From NCBI RefSeq assembly GCF_000166055.1, contig NC_014664.1:310001-374000 (forward strand): a stretch of DNA of 64,000 bases. Reading direction: 5' to 3'. The position numbers and the translations under genes were made by a program. Below, piece by piece: positions 36,182 through 46,458 of this stretch; position 1 is the first letter of the stretch, and every line of letters starts with the position of its first letter. This DNA is from Rhodomicrobium vannielii ATCC 17100 (GTDB taxonomy: Bacteria > Pseudomonadota > Alphaproteobacteria > Rhizobiales > Rhodomicrobiaceae). Below the pieces are notes generated by a model. That model searched no databases. It was given only the letters and a program-made list of their open reading frames with translations, and was not told the origin of the DNA.

Positions 36182-37657
36182 ATGGCCGACAAACCCATTT
36201 TGACGACGACGGCGGGCGCTCCGGTTCCCGACAATCAGAATTCGCTGACGGCGGGCGAACGTGGTCCGGTGTTGCTGCAGGACGTCCATCTCCTCGAAAA
36301 ACTCGCGCATCAGAACCGCGAGCGCATTCCCGAACGCGTGGTGCATGCGAAGGGCTGGGGCGCGCACGGCACCTTCACCGTGACGAGCGACATCACGAAA
36401 TACAGCCGCGCGAAAGTGTTCTCCGACATCGGCAAGAAGACCGATATCATCGCGCGCTTCTCGACGGTGGCGGGCGAACTCGGCGCCGCCGATGCCGAGC
36501 GCGACGTGCGCGGCTTCTCGGTGAAATTCTACACCGAGGAGGGCAACTGGGATCTGGCCGGCAACAACACGCCCGTGTTCTTCATCCGCGACGCGCTGAA
36601 GTTTCCCGACTTCATCCACACGCAGAAGCGCCATCCGCAGACGAACCTGCGCTCACCGACGGCGATGTGGGATTTCTGGTCGCTGTCGCCCGAGAGCCTG
36701 CATCAGGTGACGATCCTGTTCTCGGATCGCGGTATTCCGGTCGCGCCGATGTTCATGAACGGCTACGGCTCGCACACCTATTCGTTCATCAACGCGCAAA
36801 ATGAGCGCTTCTGGGTGAAGTTCCACTTCAAGACGCTGCAGGGCCACCGCCATTTCACGAACGGCGAGGCGGAGGATATCGTTGGCAAGGATCGCGAGAG
36901 CTATCAGCGCGAACTGTTCGGCACGATCGATCGTGGCGACTTCCCGAAATGGCGGCTGTTCGTCCAGATCATGCCCGAGACCGACGCCGACAAGACGCCG
37001 TACAATCCGTTCGACCTGACGAAGGTGTGGCCGCATGGCGACTATCCGCTGATCGAGGTCGGCATCCTCGAACTGAACCGCAATGCCGACAACTATTTCG
37101 CGGAGATCGAGCAACTCGCTTTCTCGCCGTCGAACGTTGTGCCGGGCATCAGCCACAGCCCCGACAAGATGCTGCAAGCGCGCGTGTTCTCCTATGCGGA
37201 TGCGCACCGCTATCGCCTTGGCACGCATTACGAGGCGCTGCCGGTGAATGCGCCGAAGTCGGGCGTGCACACCTATCACAAGGACGGCGCGATGCGGTTC
37301 TTCGGCAGCCAGACCGGCAATGTCGATGCCTTTTACGAGCCGAACTCGTTCGGTGGCGCGGTGGAAGCGCCGCAATATCGCGAGCCGCCGCTGAAAGTCT
37401 CCGGCGACGCGGACCGCTACAATCACCGCGTCGGCAACGACGACTACAGCCAGCCGCGGGCGCTGTTCCGGCTGTTCGACGCCGAGCAGAGGGAGCGGCT
37501 GTTCAGCAATATAGCGGAGGCCATGCAGGGCGTGCCGGTGGAGATCGTGAAGCGGCAGGTTGTGCACTTCTACCGGGTCGATCCTGAGTATGGGCTCGGG
37601 GTGGCGGCCAAAATGGGCCTCGCGCCGGAGGACGTGCAACTCAAGGCGGCGGAGTAG
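36182..37657 (+). CDS. katA: Monofunctional haem catalase
   Basis: A 491-residue small-subunit catalase that splits H2O2 into water and oxygen. The distal His is H55 in [12 protein letters not shown] (most members read RVVHAKGAGAHG). The haem-side Asn region is [17 protein letters not shown], and the proximal Tyr lies in [15 protein letters not shown]. Length fits clade 3 catalases. It is divergent to oxyR and followed by a terminator about 190 bp downstream. Confidence 0.96.
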   Translation: MADKPILTTTAGAPVPDNQNSLTAGERGPVLLQDVHLLEKLAHQNRERIPERVVHAKGWGAHGTFTVTSDITKYSRAKVFSDIGKKTDIIARFSTVAGELGAADAERDVRGFSVKFYTEEGNWDLAGNNTPVFFIRDALKFPDFIHTQKRHPQTNLRSPTAMWDFWSLSPESLHQVTILFSDRGIPVAPMFMNGYGSHTYSFINAQNERFWVKFHFKTLQGHRHFTNGEAEDIVGKDRESYQRELFGTIDRGDFPKWRLFVQIMPETDADKTPYNPFDLTKVWPHGDYPLIEVGILELNRNADNYFAEIEQLAFSPSNVVPGISHSPDKMLQARVFSYADAHRYRLGTHYEALPVNAPKSGVHTYHKDGAMRFFGSQTGNVDAFYEPNSFGGAVEAPQYREPPLKVSGDADRYNHRVGNDDYSQPRALFRLFDAEQRERLFSNIAEAMQGVPVEIVKRQVVHFYRVDPEYGLGVAAKMGLAPEDVQLKAAE

Positions 37658-37844
37658 CGCGAGCGAGGTCGGATCAAGCGTTTTGGCCCGGCCTCAAAAT
37701 TTAATACGAATGACACTTATCAAACGGACGATAACGGTCTATCTTGTTGTAACGCATGGTCTTAAGCGAATGGCACCGTCTTTCAGCCATTAGCCGGTGG
37801 CGTTCGTCGACCTGTGTACCTGGTTGCGGTTTTTCTCAAGAAAT

Positions 37845-37877
37845 GCCCCGGAGGCCTAGCTTTCCGGGGCTTTTTTT
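37845..37877 (+). terminator. Rho-independent terminator downstream of katA
   Basis: GCCCCGGA and TCCGGGGC form an 8-bp stem with a ten-base loop, followed by seven T residues. It lies 188 bp past the katA stop; the 37658-37844 stretch contains no supported gene and could be a 3' UTR or hold a small RNA. The remainder to 38068 appears empty. Confidence 0.85.
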
Positions 37878-38068
37878 ATGGGCTGGCAACCTCTCGAACG
37901 ATTAGCGTTGCGTGTGGCGGGCTAAACGTCATTGAAGCGCTACTGCCCTCAGAGTGGCAGCCTGTCCGAAGTGGCATGATCCGCAAACCGGGCTTGCGAC
38001 AAAACCATGCTTCAACAAAGAAGCGCGGCGCTTTTTTCATCAGGTGCGATAGCGCTCCGCAGGCGGAT

Positions 38069-38539
38069 TCACAGCGCGACGGCCATGATCCCTTGAAATG
38101 ACAGGATCGCGCTGACTGCGGCGACACCCACCGAGATGAGCAGTTCCAGCCGCGTCGGCCTGAACCACCCCCGTCGCATCGCGTTCACCGGACCGAGCGG
38201 CAGCAGCGGACAAACGCGCGCCTGATCCTGCGGCTGCCGCGTCTTCAGAAAGGCGATCAACTCATCCGGCCTGTATCCCGCCGCCTCGGGATAGGCGCAT
38301 CTCCGTTCCACAGGGAAGCGCGGATCATATCGCCAGATCAGAAGATCGCGGGCGCTTGCGTTGAGCAGAAAATCGAGATCGTCGCGCGGAATGACGGGGA
38401 CGCCTTCGCGGTCCGGCACGAGCCTGAGCGCCGCCGGCGAATTTTGCGCCGTCCAGCGATGCGGCTTGAAAGGTTTAAAATGTTGCCCCGTAGCAGCGAT
38501 CGTCGCCGAGGCGTCCAGCGTAGCGGCAATGTCGGTCAT
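38069..38539 (-). CDS. Hypothetical protein with C-terminal membrane helix
   Basis: A 156-residue protein I do not recognise. The body is soluble with a run VIPRDDLDFLLNASARDLLIWRYDP and CAYPEAAGYRPDELIAFLKTR; the last 26 residues (LLISVGVAAVSAILSFQGIMAVAL) form a single hydrophobic helix, suggesting a tail-anchored inner-membrane protein. Codon use looks like that of real genes. It lies between katA and cobT with no clear operon partner. No function can be proposed. Confidence 0.6.
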   Translation of the reverse strand: MTDIAATLDASATIAATGQHFKPFKPHRWTAQNSPAALRLVPDREGVPVIPRDDLDFLLNASARDLLIWRYDPRFPVERRCAYPEAAGYRPDELIAFLKTRQPQDQARVCPLLPLGPVNAMRRGWFRPTRLELLISVGVAAVSAILSFQGIMAVAL

Positions 38540-38696
38540 GTGGCCCCCTTGTGGTCTTGGGGCTCATGGTCGGGAATGATGCTTGCGTGTGGCTCGCGTC
38601 AAGCTGGTTATCCCCATCTGGCGCAACTTAAGGCTGCGTTCGACGCTTTAAGCAGCTTCTCCGCGTCAAGTCGAGTCCGATTAAACGCAGGCCGAT

Positions 38697-40562
38697 CTAA
38701 TGGAACTTGCCGCGCCGACCGAGACTGCGGCCGCGCTCGGCGAACAACTCCGCCAGCTTCTCCGTCATCGCGCCCGCAAGTTCCTCAGCGTCCGAGATCG
38801 TCACCGCGCGGCGATAATAGCGCGTCACGTCGTGGCCGATGCCGATGGCGATGAGTTCCACGGACGAGCGCGTCTCGATTTCGTAGATCACCTGCCGGAG
38901 ATGCTTCTCAAGATAGGTGCCCGTGTTCACCGAAAGCGTCGAATCGTCGACCGGCGCGCCGTCCGAGATCATCATAAGGATGCGCCGCTGTTCCGGCCGC
39001 GCCAGCATGCGAGCATGCGCCCAGGTCAGAGCCTCGCCGTCGATGTTCTCCTTCAACAGCCCCTCGCGCATCATCAGGCCGAGATTGCGCCGCGCGCGCC
39101 GCCAAGGCATATCCGCCGCCTTGTAGATGATGTGGCGCAGGTCGTTCAGGCGGCCGGGCTGCGGCTGCTTGCCGGCGGCGAGCCACTGCTCGCGGGCCTG
39201 TCCGCCCTTCCATTGCCGCGTCGTGAAGCCGAGGATTTCCACCTTCACGCCGCAACGCTCCAGTGTGCGCGCGAGGATGTCGGCGCAGCACGCCGCGACC
39301 ATGATCGGCCGCCCGCGCATCGAGCCGGAATTGTCGATGAGGAGCGTCACGACCGTGTCGCGGAACTCCGTGTCGCGCTCCATCTTGAAGGAGAGCGGCT
39401 GGAAGCGGTCGGTGACGACGCGCGACAGCTTCGCGGTGTCGAGGATGCCCTCTTCGAGGTCGAAGGCCCACGAGCGGTTCTGCTGCGCGAGGAGGCGACG
39501 CTGGAGGCGGTTCGCGAGGCGGCTCACAGCGACCTGTATCACCGCGAGTTGCTTGTCGAGGAAGGCGCGCAGGCGTTCGAGTTCATCGGCGTCGCACAGT
39601 GATTCGGCGGTCACGAACTCGTCGAACTGCCGCGTGTAGACCTTGTAGCCGAAGTCTCCCGGCGCATCGAGCACGGACGTGTTGGGCCGCCGTGAGGAAT
39701 GCGGCTGCTCCTTGCCTTCCGTCTCGGACGGCTTGTAGTCCTTCTCGGTGATGTCGGCCGCGTCGGCGTCGTCGTCGGCGTCCGAGCCTTCCGCGTCGTC
39801 GGCCTGCGCCTCGGATGCTTGCGAGCTTTGATCGCTTTCTTCCTGCGAGCTTTCGCCGGGATTATCTTCGTTCTTCTGCTCGTCCGCGTCGGCGCTTTGC
39901 TCCGTCTCCGGGTCTTCGACGGGAGCTTCCATCAATTGCAGGGCGACGAGCACATCGCGCGTCAGCTTCGCGAAGGCGGCCTGATCGGCGACGGTGTCGT
40001 CGGCGCGGTCGAGGATGTTCCCCGCGCGCTCGTTCACCCAGTCGCGCCACACATTGACGATGCCGTTCGCACCGCGCGGCGGCTTCTGGCCCGTGAGCCG
40101 TTCGCGCACCATGAGCGCCAGAGCATCGGCGAGCGGCGCGTCCTGCCGGTCGACGTCACGATCCGGGAAACGCTCGTAGATCGCGGCGAGCTTTGCGTCA
40201 AGGTTCTTGGCCACGCCCCTCATGCGGAGCGACCCCAGCGCCTCCACTCGCGCGCGTTCCATCGCGTTATAGGCCGACCGGGCCTCTCCGGACGGCGGCG
40301 CGTAGGCGTTGTGCAGCTTCTCGTCATGCGCCGAGATCATGAGCGCGAGCGAGTCCGAATAGCCGCGAATGATCGCGATTTCTTTTTTCGTGATCGCGCG
40401 GCTCGGCAGCGGCAGGCGCACCGTCTTGCCGTCGTAGCCGGGCGTCTCGGGGCCGAACGTGACGTTTACGGAATTGTTCTCCGCCAGCGAGCGCGTCGCG
40501 AGCGAAACAGCCTGCTTGAACGGCTGGGTCGGGTCGGCCTTTTTTCTCGGGGTGTTCGGCAT
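38697..40562 (-). CDS. cobT: Aerobic cobaltochelatase subunit CobT
   Basis: A 621-residue subunit of the CobNST cobaltochelatase that inserts Co2+ into hydrogenobyrinic acid a,c-diamide in aerobic B12 synthesis. The N-terminal CobT domain ([25 protein letters not shown]) is followed by a long acidic Asp/Glu/Ser linker at about residues 215-285 and a C-terminal von Willebrand A domain with the MIDAS motif DNSGSM near residue 415. It lies 108 bp after cobS on the same strand. cobN is not in the window. Confidence 0.95.
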   Translation of the reverse strand: MPNTPRKKADPTQPFKQAVSLATRSLAENNSVNVTFGPETPGYDGKTVRLPLPSRAITKKEIAIIRGYSDSLALMISAHDEKLHNAYAPPSGEARSAYNAMERARVEALGSLRMRGVAKNLDAKLAAIYERFPDRDVDRQDAPLADALALMVRERLTGQKPPRGANGIVNVWRDWVNERAGNILDRADDTVADQAAFAKLTRDVLVALQLMEAPVEDPETEQSADADEQKNEDNPGESSQEESDQSSQASEAQADDAEGSDADDDADAADITEKDYKPSETEGKEQPHSSRRPNTSVLDAPGDFGYKVYTRQFDEFVTAESLCDADELERLRAFLDKQLAVIQVAVSRLANRLQRRLLAQQNRSWAFDLEEGILDTAKLSRVVTDRFQPLSFKMERDTEFRDTVVTLLIDNSGSMRGRPIMVAACCADILARTLERCGVKVEILGFTTRQWKGGQAREQWLAAGKQPQPGRLNDLRHIIYKAADMPWRRARRNLGLMMREGLLKENIDGEALTWAHARMLARPEQRRILMMISDGAPVDDSTLSVNTGTYLEKHLRQVIYEIETRSSVELIAIGIGHDVTRYYRRAVTISDAEELAGAMTEKLAELFAERGRSLGRRGKFH

Positions 40563-40670
40563 GGGGCCTAGCCTTCGGGGCGCTTCATCGGTCTTGCCGG
40601 AAAGCGGCGTGCCGCTTCCCGGATTGTAGCTTCGCGCGCGGCTCGGATGCCCGCCGCTGCGGCCACTTGC

Positions 40671-41657
40671 TCAGCTTAGCGCGATATTGGCCGTCGACGC
40701 TGGCAGTTCCTCGCCGAAGCAGCGCTGATAGAACTCGGCCACAAGACCGCGCTCCAGCTCGTCGCATTTGTTGAGGAAGCTCAGCGTGAAAGCGAAGCCG
40801 ACATCGCCGAAGATCGTCGCGTTTTCGGCCCAGGTGATGACCGTGCGCGGGCTCATGACGGTGGAGAGGTCGCCATTCACGAAAGCCGTGCGCGTCAGTT
40901 CCGCGACGCGCACCATGTTGCCGACCGCGCGGCGGCCCACGTCGGTCTCATACCCTTTCGCCTTGGCGACCACGATATTCAGCTCGTCCTCGTAGGGCAG
41001 ATAATTCAGCGTGGCGACAATCGACCAGCGGTCCATCTGGCCCTGGTTGATCTGCTGCGTGCCGTGATAGAGGCCCGACGTGTCGCCGAGACCGATGGTG
41101 TTTGTCGTGGCGAACAGGCGGAAGGCCGGATGCGGGCGGATCACGCGGCTCTGGTCGAGCAGCGTCAGCTTGCCGGACACTTCGAGCACGCGCTGGATCA
41201 CGAACATCACGTCCGGGCGGCCCGCATCATATTCGTCGAACACGAGCGCGGTGTTTGATTGCAGCGCCCACGGCAGGATACCCTCGCGGAATTCCGTGAT
41301 CTGCTGGCCGTCGCGCACCACGATCGCGTCCTTGCCGACGAGATCGATGCGGCTCACATGGCTATCGAGGTTGATGCGCACGCATGGCCAGTTCAGCCGC
41401 GCCGCGATCTGTTCGATATGCGTCGACTTGCCGGTGCCGTGATAGCCCTGGATCATCACGCGGCGGTTGTAGGCAAAGCCCGCAAGGATCGCGAGTGTCG
41501 TCTCGCGGTTGAACAGATAGTCCGTATCGAGATCCGGCACATATTCGGACGACTGAGAATAGGCCGGAACCTCCATCGCGCTGTCGATGCCGAACACCTG
41601 ACGGACAGAGACTTTCATGTCGGGCAGGCCCGCCAGGCCTGCTTCACCGTTGGTCAT
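40671..41657 (-). CDS. cobS: Aerobic cobaltochelatase subunit CobS (AAA+ ATPase)
   Basis: A 328-residue AAA+ ATPase partner of CobT. Walker A is GYHGTGKS at residues 71-78, Walker B lies in [14 protein letters not shown], and sensor-type Asn residues occur in [16 protein letters not shown]. Length and motifs are typical. It forms hexameric rings with CobT that power Co2+ insertion by CobN. It follows the J-domain gene on the same strand at 76 bp, a conserved alphaproteobacterial order. Confidence 0.96.
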   Translation of the reverse strand: MTNGEAGLAGLPDMKVSVRQVFGIDSAMEVPAYSQSSEYVPDLDTDYLFNRETTLAILAGFAYNRRVMIQGYHGTGKSTHIEQIAARLNWPCVRINLDSHVSRIDLVGKDAIVVRDGQQITEFREGILPWALQSNTALVFDEYDAGRPDVMFVIQRVLEVSGKLTLLDQSRVIRPHPAFRLFATTNTIGLGDTSGLYHGTQQINQGQMDRWSIVATLNYLPYEDELNIVVAKAKGYETDVGRRAVGNMVRVAELTRTAFVNGDLSTVMSPRTVITWAENATIFGDVGFAFTLSFLNKCDELERGLVAEFYQRCFGEELPASTANIALS

Positions 41658-41733
41658 GGCTTCCCCTCGGGATTGTTTTGGTGCCAGCGCTTCCCCGGCT
41701 TGCGTCCGGTCGGGCCGCCCGCCAGTAAGTCGA

Positions 41734-42390
41734 CTAGCGAACGAGACCGGACTGCTTCAGATAATTATAGGCTGCGAGCACTTCGCGGAAGCGATCCTCG
41801 GAACTGCGATCCCCGCCGTTGTGGTCGGGATGATGAAGTTTTACAAGCGCTTTGAACTGAATCTTGATGTCGTCGGATGAGGCTGTCTCGTCAAGATTGA
41901 GCGAATGAAGATGTTTCAGCGCGCCTTTGGACACCGCGCGGCGTTGCTTGACGGCTTCGGCAGACCGCGCCTGCTCCCGCCCGCGCACCCGCTTCAGGAG
42001 TTCAAACGGATCGTTGGCGGCTGTCGCCGCAGCGGCAGCGGCGGCTGCATCACGGGCGGCGTGAAGCTCCGGCGCGTCGTGACCGTGCACGCCCATCGAC
42101 CAGGTGGGGCGATGACCGGTGGCCGCCGACTTCTGGAAGTCCGCCACCTCTTCGTCTTTCATGCCCGCGAAATAGTCGTAGGTCTTGTTGTATTCGACCA
42201 CGTGGTCGCGGCAGAAAAGGTAATATTCCCCCTCCGCATCACGGCCCTTTGGAGCCTTGTGCAGTCCAGGTTTGGTGCACCCGCGCCATTGACAAGCGCG
42301 CGGAGCGGCGGCGGCGGGCTTTTCTGCGCGCGAGCGCCCACGCCCCTTGGTCACGCGGATGCTGTCGAAATATTTCGAATCGAGCTTCAT
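41734..42390 (-). CDS. J-domain protein with small Cys/His cluster
   Basis: A 218-residue DnaJ-class co-chaperone. The C-terminal J domain carries HPD ([14 protein letters not shown]). The middle shows a possible zinc site, CQWRGC followed by LFCRDH, then an Ala-rich linker. The frame is open to 42537, but the family begins [12 protein letters not shown], at 42390. It sits upstream of cobS-cobT and divergent to bolA, as in many Rhizobiales, suggesting a chaperone role for the cobaltochelatase or a neighbour. Confidence 0.88.
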   Translation of the reverse strand: MKLDSKYFDSIRVTKGRGRSRAEKPAAAAPRACQWRGCTKPGLHKAPKGRDAEGEYYLFCRDHVVEYNKTYDYFAGMKDEEVADFQKSAATGHRPTWSMGVHGHDAPELHAARDAAAAAAAATAANDPFELLKRVRGREQARSAEAVKQRRAVSKGALKHLHSLNLDETASSDDIKIQFKALVKLHHPDHNGGDRSSEDRFREVLAAYNYLKQSGLVR

Positions 42391-42572
42391 GCGGAAACGA
42401 GTGTCACCTGCCGGAACCAAGTTTATCGTGCGGACGCTTCCGGCTTCGCATCCACCCTCAACCACAGTATGCGGCCACCGGCAACTCCTTACAAGGTCTT
42501 GACAGAACGCCAAATCGTGCCTCGTAAATTGTAGCAAGAAAAGCGCCCGCGTATTTGAGGCTGGAGGGTTCG

Positions 42573-42857
42573 ATGTCCGTCGAAAAGTCTATCCGTGAGA
42601 AACTGGAAAAAGCCTTTCTTCCGACGGTTCTCGCCATTGAAAACGAATCCGGCAAGCATGCTCATCATGTCGAGCAGCAAGGGCGCGCCGGTCCATCCGG
42701 GGACACGCATTTTCGCGTGCGCATCGTGTCGAGCGCCTTCGAGGGAAAAAGCTCGCTCGAACGTCATCGCGCGGTGAACGCCGCGCTTGCCGAGGAACTT
42801 GCCGGGCCAGTCCACGCACTCGCCATCAAGGCGCTGACGCCCGCCGAAACCGCATAA
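42573..42857 (+). CDS. bolA: BolA-family protein
   Basis: A 94-residue BolA protein that pairs with monothiol glutaredoxins to hold or sense [2Fe-2S] clusters. The typical helix SIREKLEKAFLPTVLAIENES is followed by GDTHFRVRIVSSAFEGKSSLERHRAVNAAL with the invariant His. GGAGGG just upstream supports ATG 42573, 18 bases inside the longest frame. It is divergent to the J-protein gene, 24 bp before the esterase gene. A second BolA-like gene lies at 53.5 kb. Confidence 0.92.
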   Translation: MSVEKSIREKLEKAFLPTVLAIENESGKHAHHVEQQGRAGPSGDTHFRVRIVSSAFEGKSSLERHRAVNAALAEELAGPVHALAIKALTPAETA

Positions 42858-42881
42858 TCGATCAAAGCTTCCGGAGACGCT

Positions 42882-43541
42882 ATGCCCGCTCTTCTCGACG
42901 GCCCTCGCCTTGCCCCCGCTTCGGGCGGCGAGGCGAAGCAACTCGTGATTTTCCTGCACGGCTACGGCGCCGACGGAAATGACCTCATCGGCCTTGGCCG
43001 CGAATGGGCGCCGCTTCTGCCGGACACCGCCTTCGTTTCGCCCGATGCGCCGGAAACGATCCCCGGCTATTTCGGCGGGCGGCAATGGTTCTCGCTTTCG
43101 ACGCGAAGCGAGCGCGAATGGGAAGAGGGCGTTTTGAGCGCGGAGCCCGCGCTTGCTGCCTTTATCGAGGACGAGGCGAGGAAGGCCGGGCTGCCGCTGT
43201 CGAAAGTGGCGCTCGTCGGATTCAGCCAGGGCACGATGATGGCGCTGCAAACGGGGCTGCGCCTGCCGGAGCCGGTGGCGGGCATCGTCGCTTTTTCGGG
43301 TCACCTCGCGGGCGCGACGCGGCTTGAAAGCGAAATCAAGGCGAAGCCGCCGGTTCTGCTTCTCCACGGTTCGGCCGACGAAGTTATCCCCGTCGCCGCG
43401 ATCCATCTGGCGCGCGAGACGCTGGCAGCTGTCGGCGTGCCGGTCCAATGGCAGATCCGCCCCGGCCTCGGTCACGGCATCGACGGGCAGGGCCTCCTCG
43501 CGGCGGGGCGTTTCCTTCGGGCGTGCTTCGGCCTCGACTAG
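42882..43541 (+). CDS. Phospholipase/carboxylesterase, alpha/beta hydrolase
   Basis: A 219-residue serine hydrolase of the phospholipase/carboxylesterase family. The nucleophile is S115 in GFSQG, the acid D166 in LLLHGSADEVIP and the base H198 in GLGHGI; the oxyanion segment is FLHGYGADGND. No signal peptide, so cytosolic. It acts on short-chain or lysophospholipid-like esters in characterised members. It follows bolA closely and is probably co-transcribed. Confidence 0.92.
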   Translation: MPALLDGPRLAPASGGEAKQLVIFLHGYGADGNDLIGLGREWAPLLPDTAFVSPDAPETIPGYFGGRQWFSLSTRSEREWEEGVLSAEPALAAFIEDEARKAGLPLSKVALVGFSQGTMMALQTGLRLPEPVAGIVAFSGHLAGATRLESEIKAKPPVLLLHGSADEVIPVAAIHLARETLAAVGVPVQWQIRPGLGHGIDGQGLLAAGRFLRACFGLD

Positions 43542-43550
43542 ATTGAAGTG

Positions 43551-45188
43551 CTAGAACGGCGGCTCCTCGCGGTCACGCTGGTTCTCGCCGGACAGCCTGT
43601 CGAAGAGATCGGTCAAGCGTCTCGAATAGATAATGGTGAGGCCAACGAATATCGTGACCGCGACCAGCACGGCGATGAAATATTCGACCCTGAAAGACAT
43701 GGGCTCTTCGGCATAAGCGATCAGGTTCATGCCGAGGAAGCCCGTCACGATTGTGCCGATCAGGCCAACCGTGGTGACGACCGTAAGCCGGTGCATCGAG
43801 GCGTTCTGTTTGCGCAGAGCGTTACTGTCGAGATACTTCACCAGATCGAACAGTTCGCTCCGGACCTCGGCGAAAAGCGCGTCGATGGCGAGATGTTTGC
43901 GCAGCATGCGGAACAGGTCGCGGACATGGGCGCGGCCGGAAAGCTCCGTGAAGAAATAGCGTTGCGAGAAGCGCAGGAAATTCTCCTGCAACAGCAGCGT
44001 CTCGTCGCGAAACGCCATCCGCGAATCGGGTTTGGACGGATCGAGCCGCTTCAGCGTCGCAACGAGCTGATCCGAGATCATCAGGAGCGACGCCTTGTGA
44101 AAGTGGGCGACGAGAAACAGCCGGAAATACTGGTGCCGGAACTGGCTCAAGAGGCCGCGCTGGTCGTCGGTCAGGCTCGGATTGTCGCCCGCCGAGACGA
44201 TGGCGAAGGCTTCGCCGGAGGTGAGGAATCGCGTTTCGAGTTCCGGCGCATCGAGGCCGCCCGAATACATGCGGTCATAGACGTGATTGGCCTCGAACTT
44301 CTGCACGAAGCGCTTGGAATAGGGCATGATGCCGGTCTTTGACGGCCGCGTGGCGAGCGTCAACGCGATGTAATCGCGCTTCGTCAGCACGTCGAGCGAG
44401 GGCAGCGTGATGTAGGTCATCACCGGCATGCGGTAATATTCAATCTCGCGAAACCTGAGACGGCCCGTGTCGCTCGACGCCGCGTTCACGATCGGTGACA
44501 GCACGAATTCCCAATGTCGGGCGATGCAGGGCGAGCGGCGCGTGCCGACGAAGTCGATATAGCGCTCGCGATCCTCGTAATCCGAGGCGCAAAGCACGGC
44601 GTCGTTGTCATCGAGCCACTCGACGCGGGCTGCGCAATGCACGGGCTGGCCGTCCCTCGTCCATCCGGCCGGATAGGCTCGCCCGAAGGTTTGCGTAATG
44701 CCCTGCGCAATTTCGAGCGGGATATTCTCTGCCCCGATCTCGCAGACGAGAATGGCTGTGTTCACCTCATAGAAGAAATACAGATCGATATGCGAGACGT
44801 CGCAGATGACCGGCGTGGCGCCGCGCTCCGTCGTGATGCGCACCTTCTTGATATCGCAGCGCCGGTAGACCTTCATGGGCAGATCGCCGGGGTTCTTGCG
44901 CCCGGCATCCGGCGCGTCGCCATATAGAAAGCGCTGCGCATGCGGAAGGAACGAAATGAACTCGCGGTAATGGCGCTCTTCGAAATGATCGCCGCCAAAC
45001 GGACCGGCGGAGCGCCACGGCGTGCCCTCGCATTCCAGGTCGAACAGCGCGCCGCAGCCGCCGAACCCGCTTTTCTCACCCGAGGTGATGATCTGGAGCG
45101 GCCAAAGCACGATTTCGCGGAAATGGTGCGCGATGCGCCCGGGAGCTTGCGTTTTCGCTTCCTGGGGAAGCATCACCTTTTCTTGCAT
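43551..45188 (-). CDS. CorA-like divalent-cation channel family protein with long N-terminal domain
   Basis: A 545-residue protein. The end shows the CorA hallmark: a first membrane helix ending in GFLGMNLI (GMN at about residue 486), then a short loop and a second helix FIAVLVAVTIFVGLTIIY with a basic tail. Before it lies a helical stretch resembling the CorA stalk. The first 400 residues form a large cytoplasmic domain longer than in classic CorA. The loop after GMN lacks the usual MPE(L/F) residues (it reads AYAEEPMSF), so transport of Mg2+ is uncertain. Starts at 45233, 45188 and 45173 are possible. It is convergent with the esterase gene. Confidence 0.8.
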   Translation of the reverse strand: MQEKVMLPQEAKTQAPGRIAHHFREIVLWPLQIITSGEKSGFGGCGALFDLECEGTPWRSAGPFGGDHFEERHYREFISFLPHAQRFLYGDAPDAGRKNPGDLPMKVYRRCDIKKVRITTERGATPVICDVSHIDLYFFYEVNTAILVCEIGAENIPLEIAQGITQTFGRAYPAGWTRDGQPVHCAARVEWLDDNDAVLCASDYEDRERYIDFVGTRRSPCIARHWEFVLSPIVNAASSDTGRLRFREIEYYRMPVMTYITLPSLDVLTKRDYIALTLATRPSKTGIMPYSKRFVQKFEANHVYDRMYSGGLDAPELETRFLTSGEAFAIVSAGDNPSLTDDQRGLLSQFRHQYFRLFLVAHFHKASLLMISDQLVATLKRLDPSKPDSRMAFRDETLLLQENFLRFSQRYFFTELSGRAHVRDLFRMLRKHLAIDALFAEVRSELFDLVKYLDSNALRKQNASMHRLTVVTTVGLIGTIVTGFLGMNLIAYAEEPMSFRVEYFIAVLVAVTIFVGLTIIYSRRLTDLFDRLSGENQRDREEPPF

Positions 45189-45285
45189 GCGAACCTGCGG
45201 TCTTCCTGTACTCGCGACGAAGCTACTCCACATTCAGGACAGTTTCACGAAACGAAAGCGCGCCCATTCAAAATATTCGCAAGAT

Positions 45286-45361
45286 CTAGTGGTCCGATTC
45301 CGACATTTGCATCCGTTCGCAGCACCTCGTGAGCAAATGTCGGAATCACAAGGACCACTAG
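45286..45361. repeat. Long palindromic element, first of a tandem pair
   Basis: A left arm of 25 bases starting CTAGTGGTCCGATTCC pairs completely with a right arm (45333-45361) that carries four extra bases. The central 22 bases form the loop. It lies in the 495-bp space before the DUF1614 gene. No gene overlaps it. Confidence 0.75.
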
Positions 45362-45375
45362 CAACTTGTTGATTT

Positions 45376-45452
45376 TAGTGGAGCTTTTGAATTTGGCATT
45401 TGAGCGAGAGCTCGCTGCAACCGGGACTCAAATGTCAAATTCGCTCCACTAG
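45376..45452. repeat. Long palindromic element, second of a tandem pair
   Basis: Arms starting TAGTGGAGC (45376) and ending GCTCCACTA (45451) pair over about 25 bases with one mismatch and four extra T residues on the left side. It begins 14 bases after the first element. The shared outer sequence TAGTGG and the four-base one-sided bulge at the same place mark the two as members of one family. Confidence 0.75.
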
Positions 45453-45683
45453 TCGAGAGAGCGGGGTCTTGCCGCCTCTATGTGTACAACGCTGTAAACG
45501 GTTTTCTCAACCCCGTCGCTTAGCATCGCGGGAGATCGCGGGCGTTTCGCCGAATGCGCCCAGCGTTGAAGCGTGTCGTCCGCGCACGGATTTCAGGGCG
45601 TCGACGGATCGAGATCGTCGCCCCGTATGTTTCTTGAAAGGCCGTGCGGGTCTCCTGCCGGCTGTCACCGCGAGGAAGACGCC

Positions 45684-46427
45684 ATGCTTTCGAGCCATCT
45701 CGATTACCTGCCGGTCTCCAGCGGACTTTACATCGCGCTGATGGGCGCGCTTCTCGTCCTCGGCGTTCTCGTCAAGATCGGCCTGATCCGTTACGTCTAT
45801 ACGCGTCTCGGCATCACGCCGCTGTCGGCCATCCTTCTGCTGCTGGCGAGCCTCGCAGGATCTTACGTCAACATTCCGCTCGCGCATTTTCCCGACGAGA
45901 CGGTGGTCGTGCGCCAGTATGTGGACTTCTTCGGTATGGAAGTGGTCCTGCCGAGGGAGGTTGACTGGCCCGGAACGATCATCGCCATCAACATCGGCGG
46001 CGCGGTCATTCCGATCCTGTTGTCGCTCTATCTTCTCGCGGTGAACAAGATCTGGCTGCCGAGCATCGTCGCGACGGCCATCGTCAGCGCCGTGTGTTAC
46101 ATGGTCGCCGAACCGGTGCCGGGGGCTGGCATCATGATCCCGATCTTCATTCCGCCGCTGTTCGCCTGCGCCGCCGCGCTGATCGTCGCGTGGAACAAGG
46201 CACCCGCCGTTGCCTATGTAAGCGGCAGTCTCGGCACGCTGATCGGCGCGGACCTCTTCAATCTCGACGAAATACAGAAGATCGGCACGCCGGTGGCATC
46301 AATCGGCGGGGCAGGGACGTTTGACGGCATTTTCGTGACGGGCATCTTCGCCGTGCTGCTCGCGAGCCTCGTAGGCGCGATCAGCGAGCGTCGGGCAACG
46401 GAACGAGCATCAAGCGGCGACGCGTGA
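45684..46427 (+). CDS. DUF1614 integral membrane protein
   Basis: A 247-residue membrane protein with about seven hydrophobic helices. The DUF1614 pattern is clear: SLAGSYVNIPL near residue 48, AINIGGAVIPILLS, and the C-terminal SIGGAGTFDGIFVTGIFAVLLAS. The frame opens 37 codons earlier; GAGGAAG upstream of the ATG at 45684 marks the better start. Function of the family is unknown; the repeated IGGA-type loops suggest a transport role but this is speculation. Confidence 0.87.
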   Translation: MLSSHLDYLPVSSGLYIALMGALLVLGVLVKIGLIRYVYTRLGITPLSAILLLLASLAGSYVNIPLAHFPDETVVVRQYVDFFGMEVVLPREVDWPGTIIAINIGGAVIPILLSLYLLAVNKIWLPSIVATAIVSAVCYMVAEPVPGAGIMIPIFIPPLFACAAALIVAWNKAPAVAYVSGSLGTLIGADLFNLDEIQKIGTPVASIGGAGTFDGIFVTGIFAVLLASLVGAISERRATERASSGDA

Positions 46428-46433
46428 CGGCAT

Positions 46434-46451
46434 GCGCGCCCGAAGGCGCGC
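46434..46451. terminator. Hairpin between DUF1614 gene and convergent small gene
   Basis: GCGCGCC-CGAA-GGCGCGC; on the minus strand the loop is a stable C(TTCG)G tetraloop. It lies between two convergent stop codons. Only CGCCTTT follows on the plus strand, so termination is moderate at best. Confidence 0.45.
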
Positions 46452-46458
46452 CGCCTTT

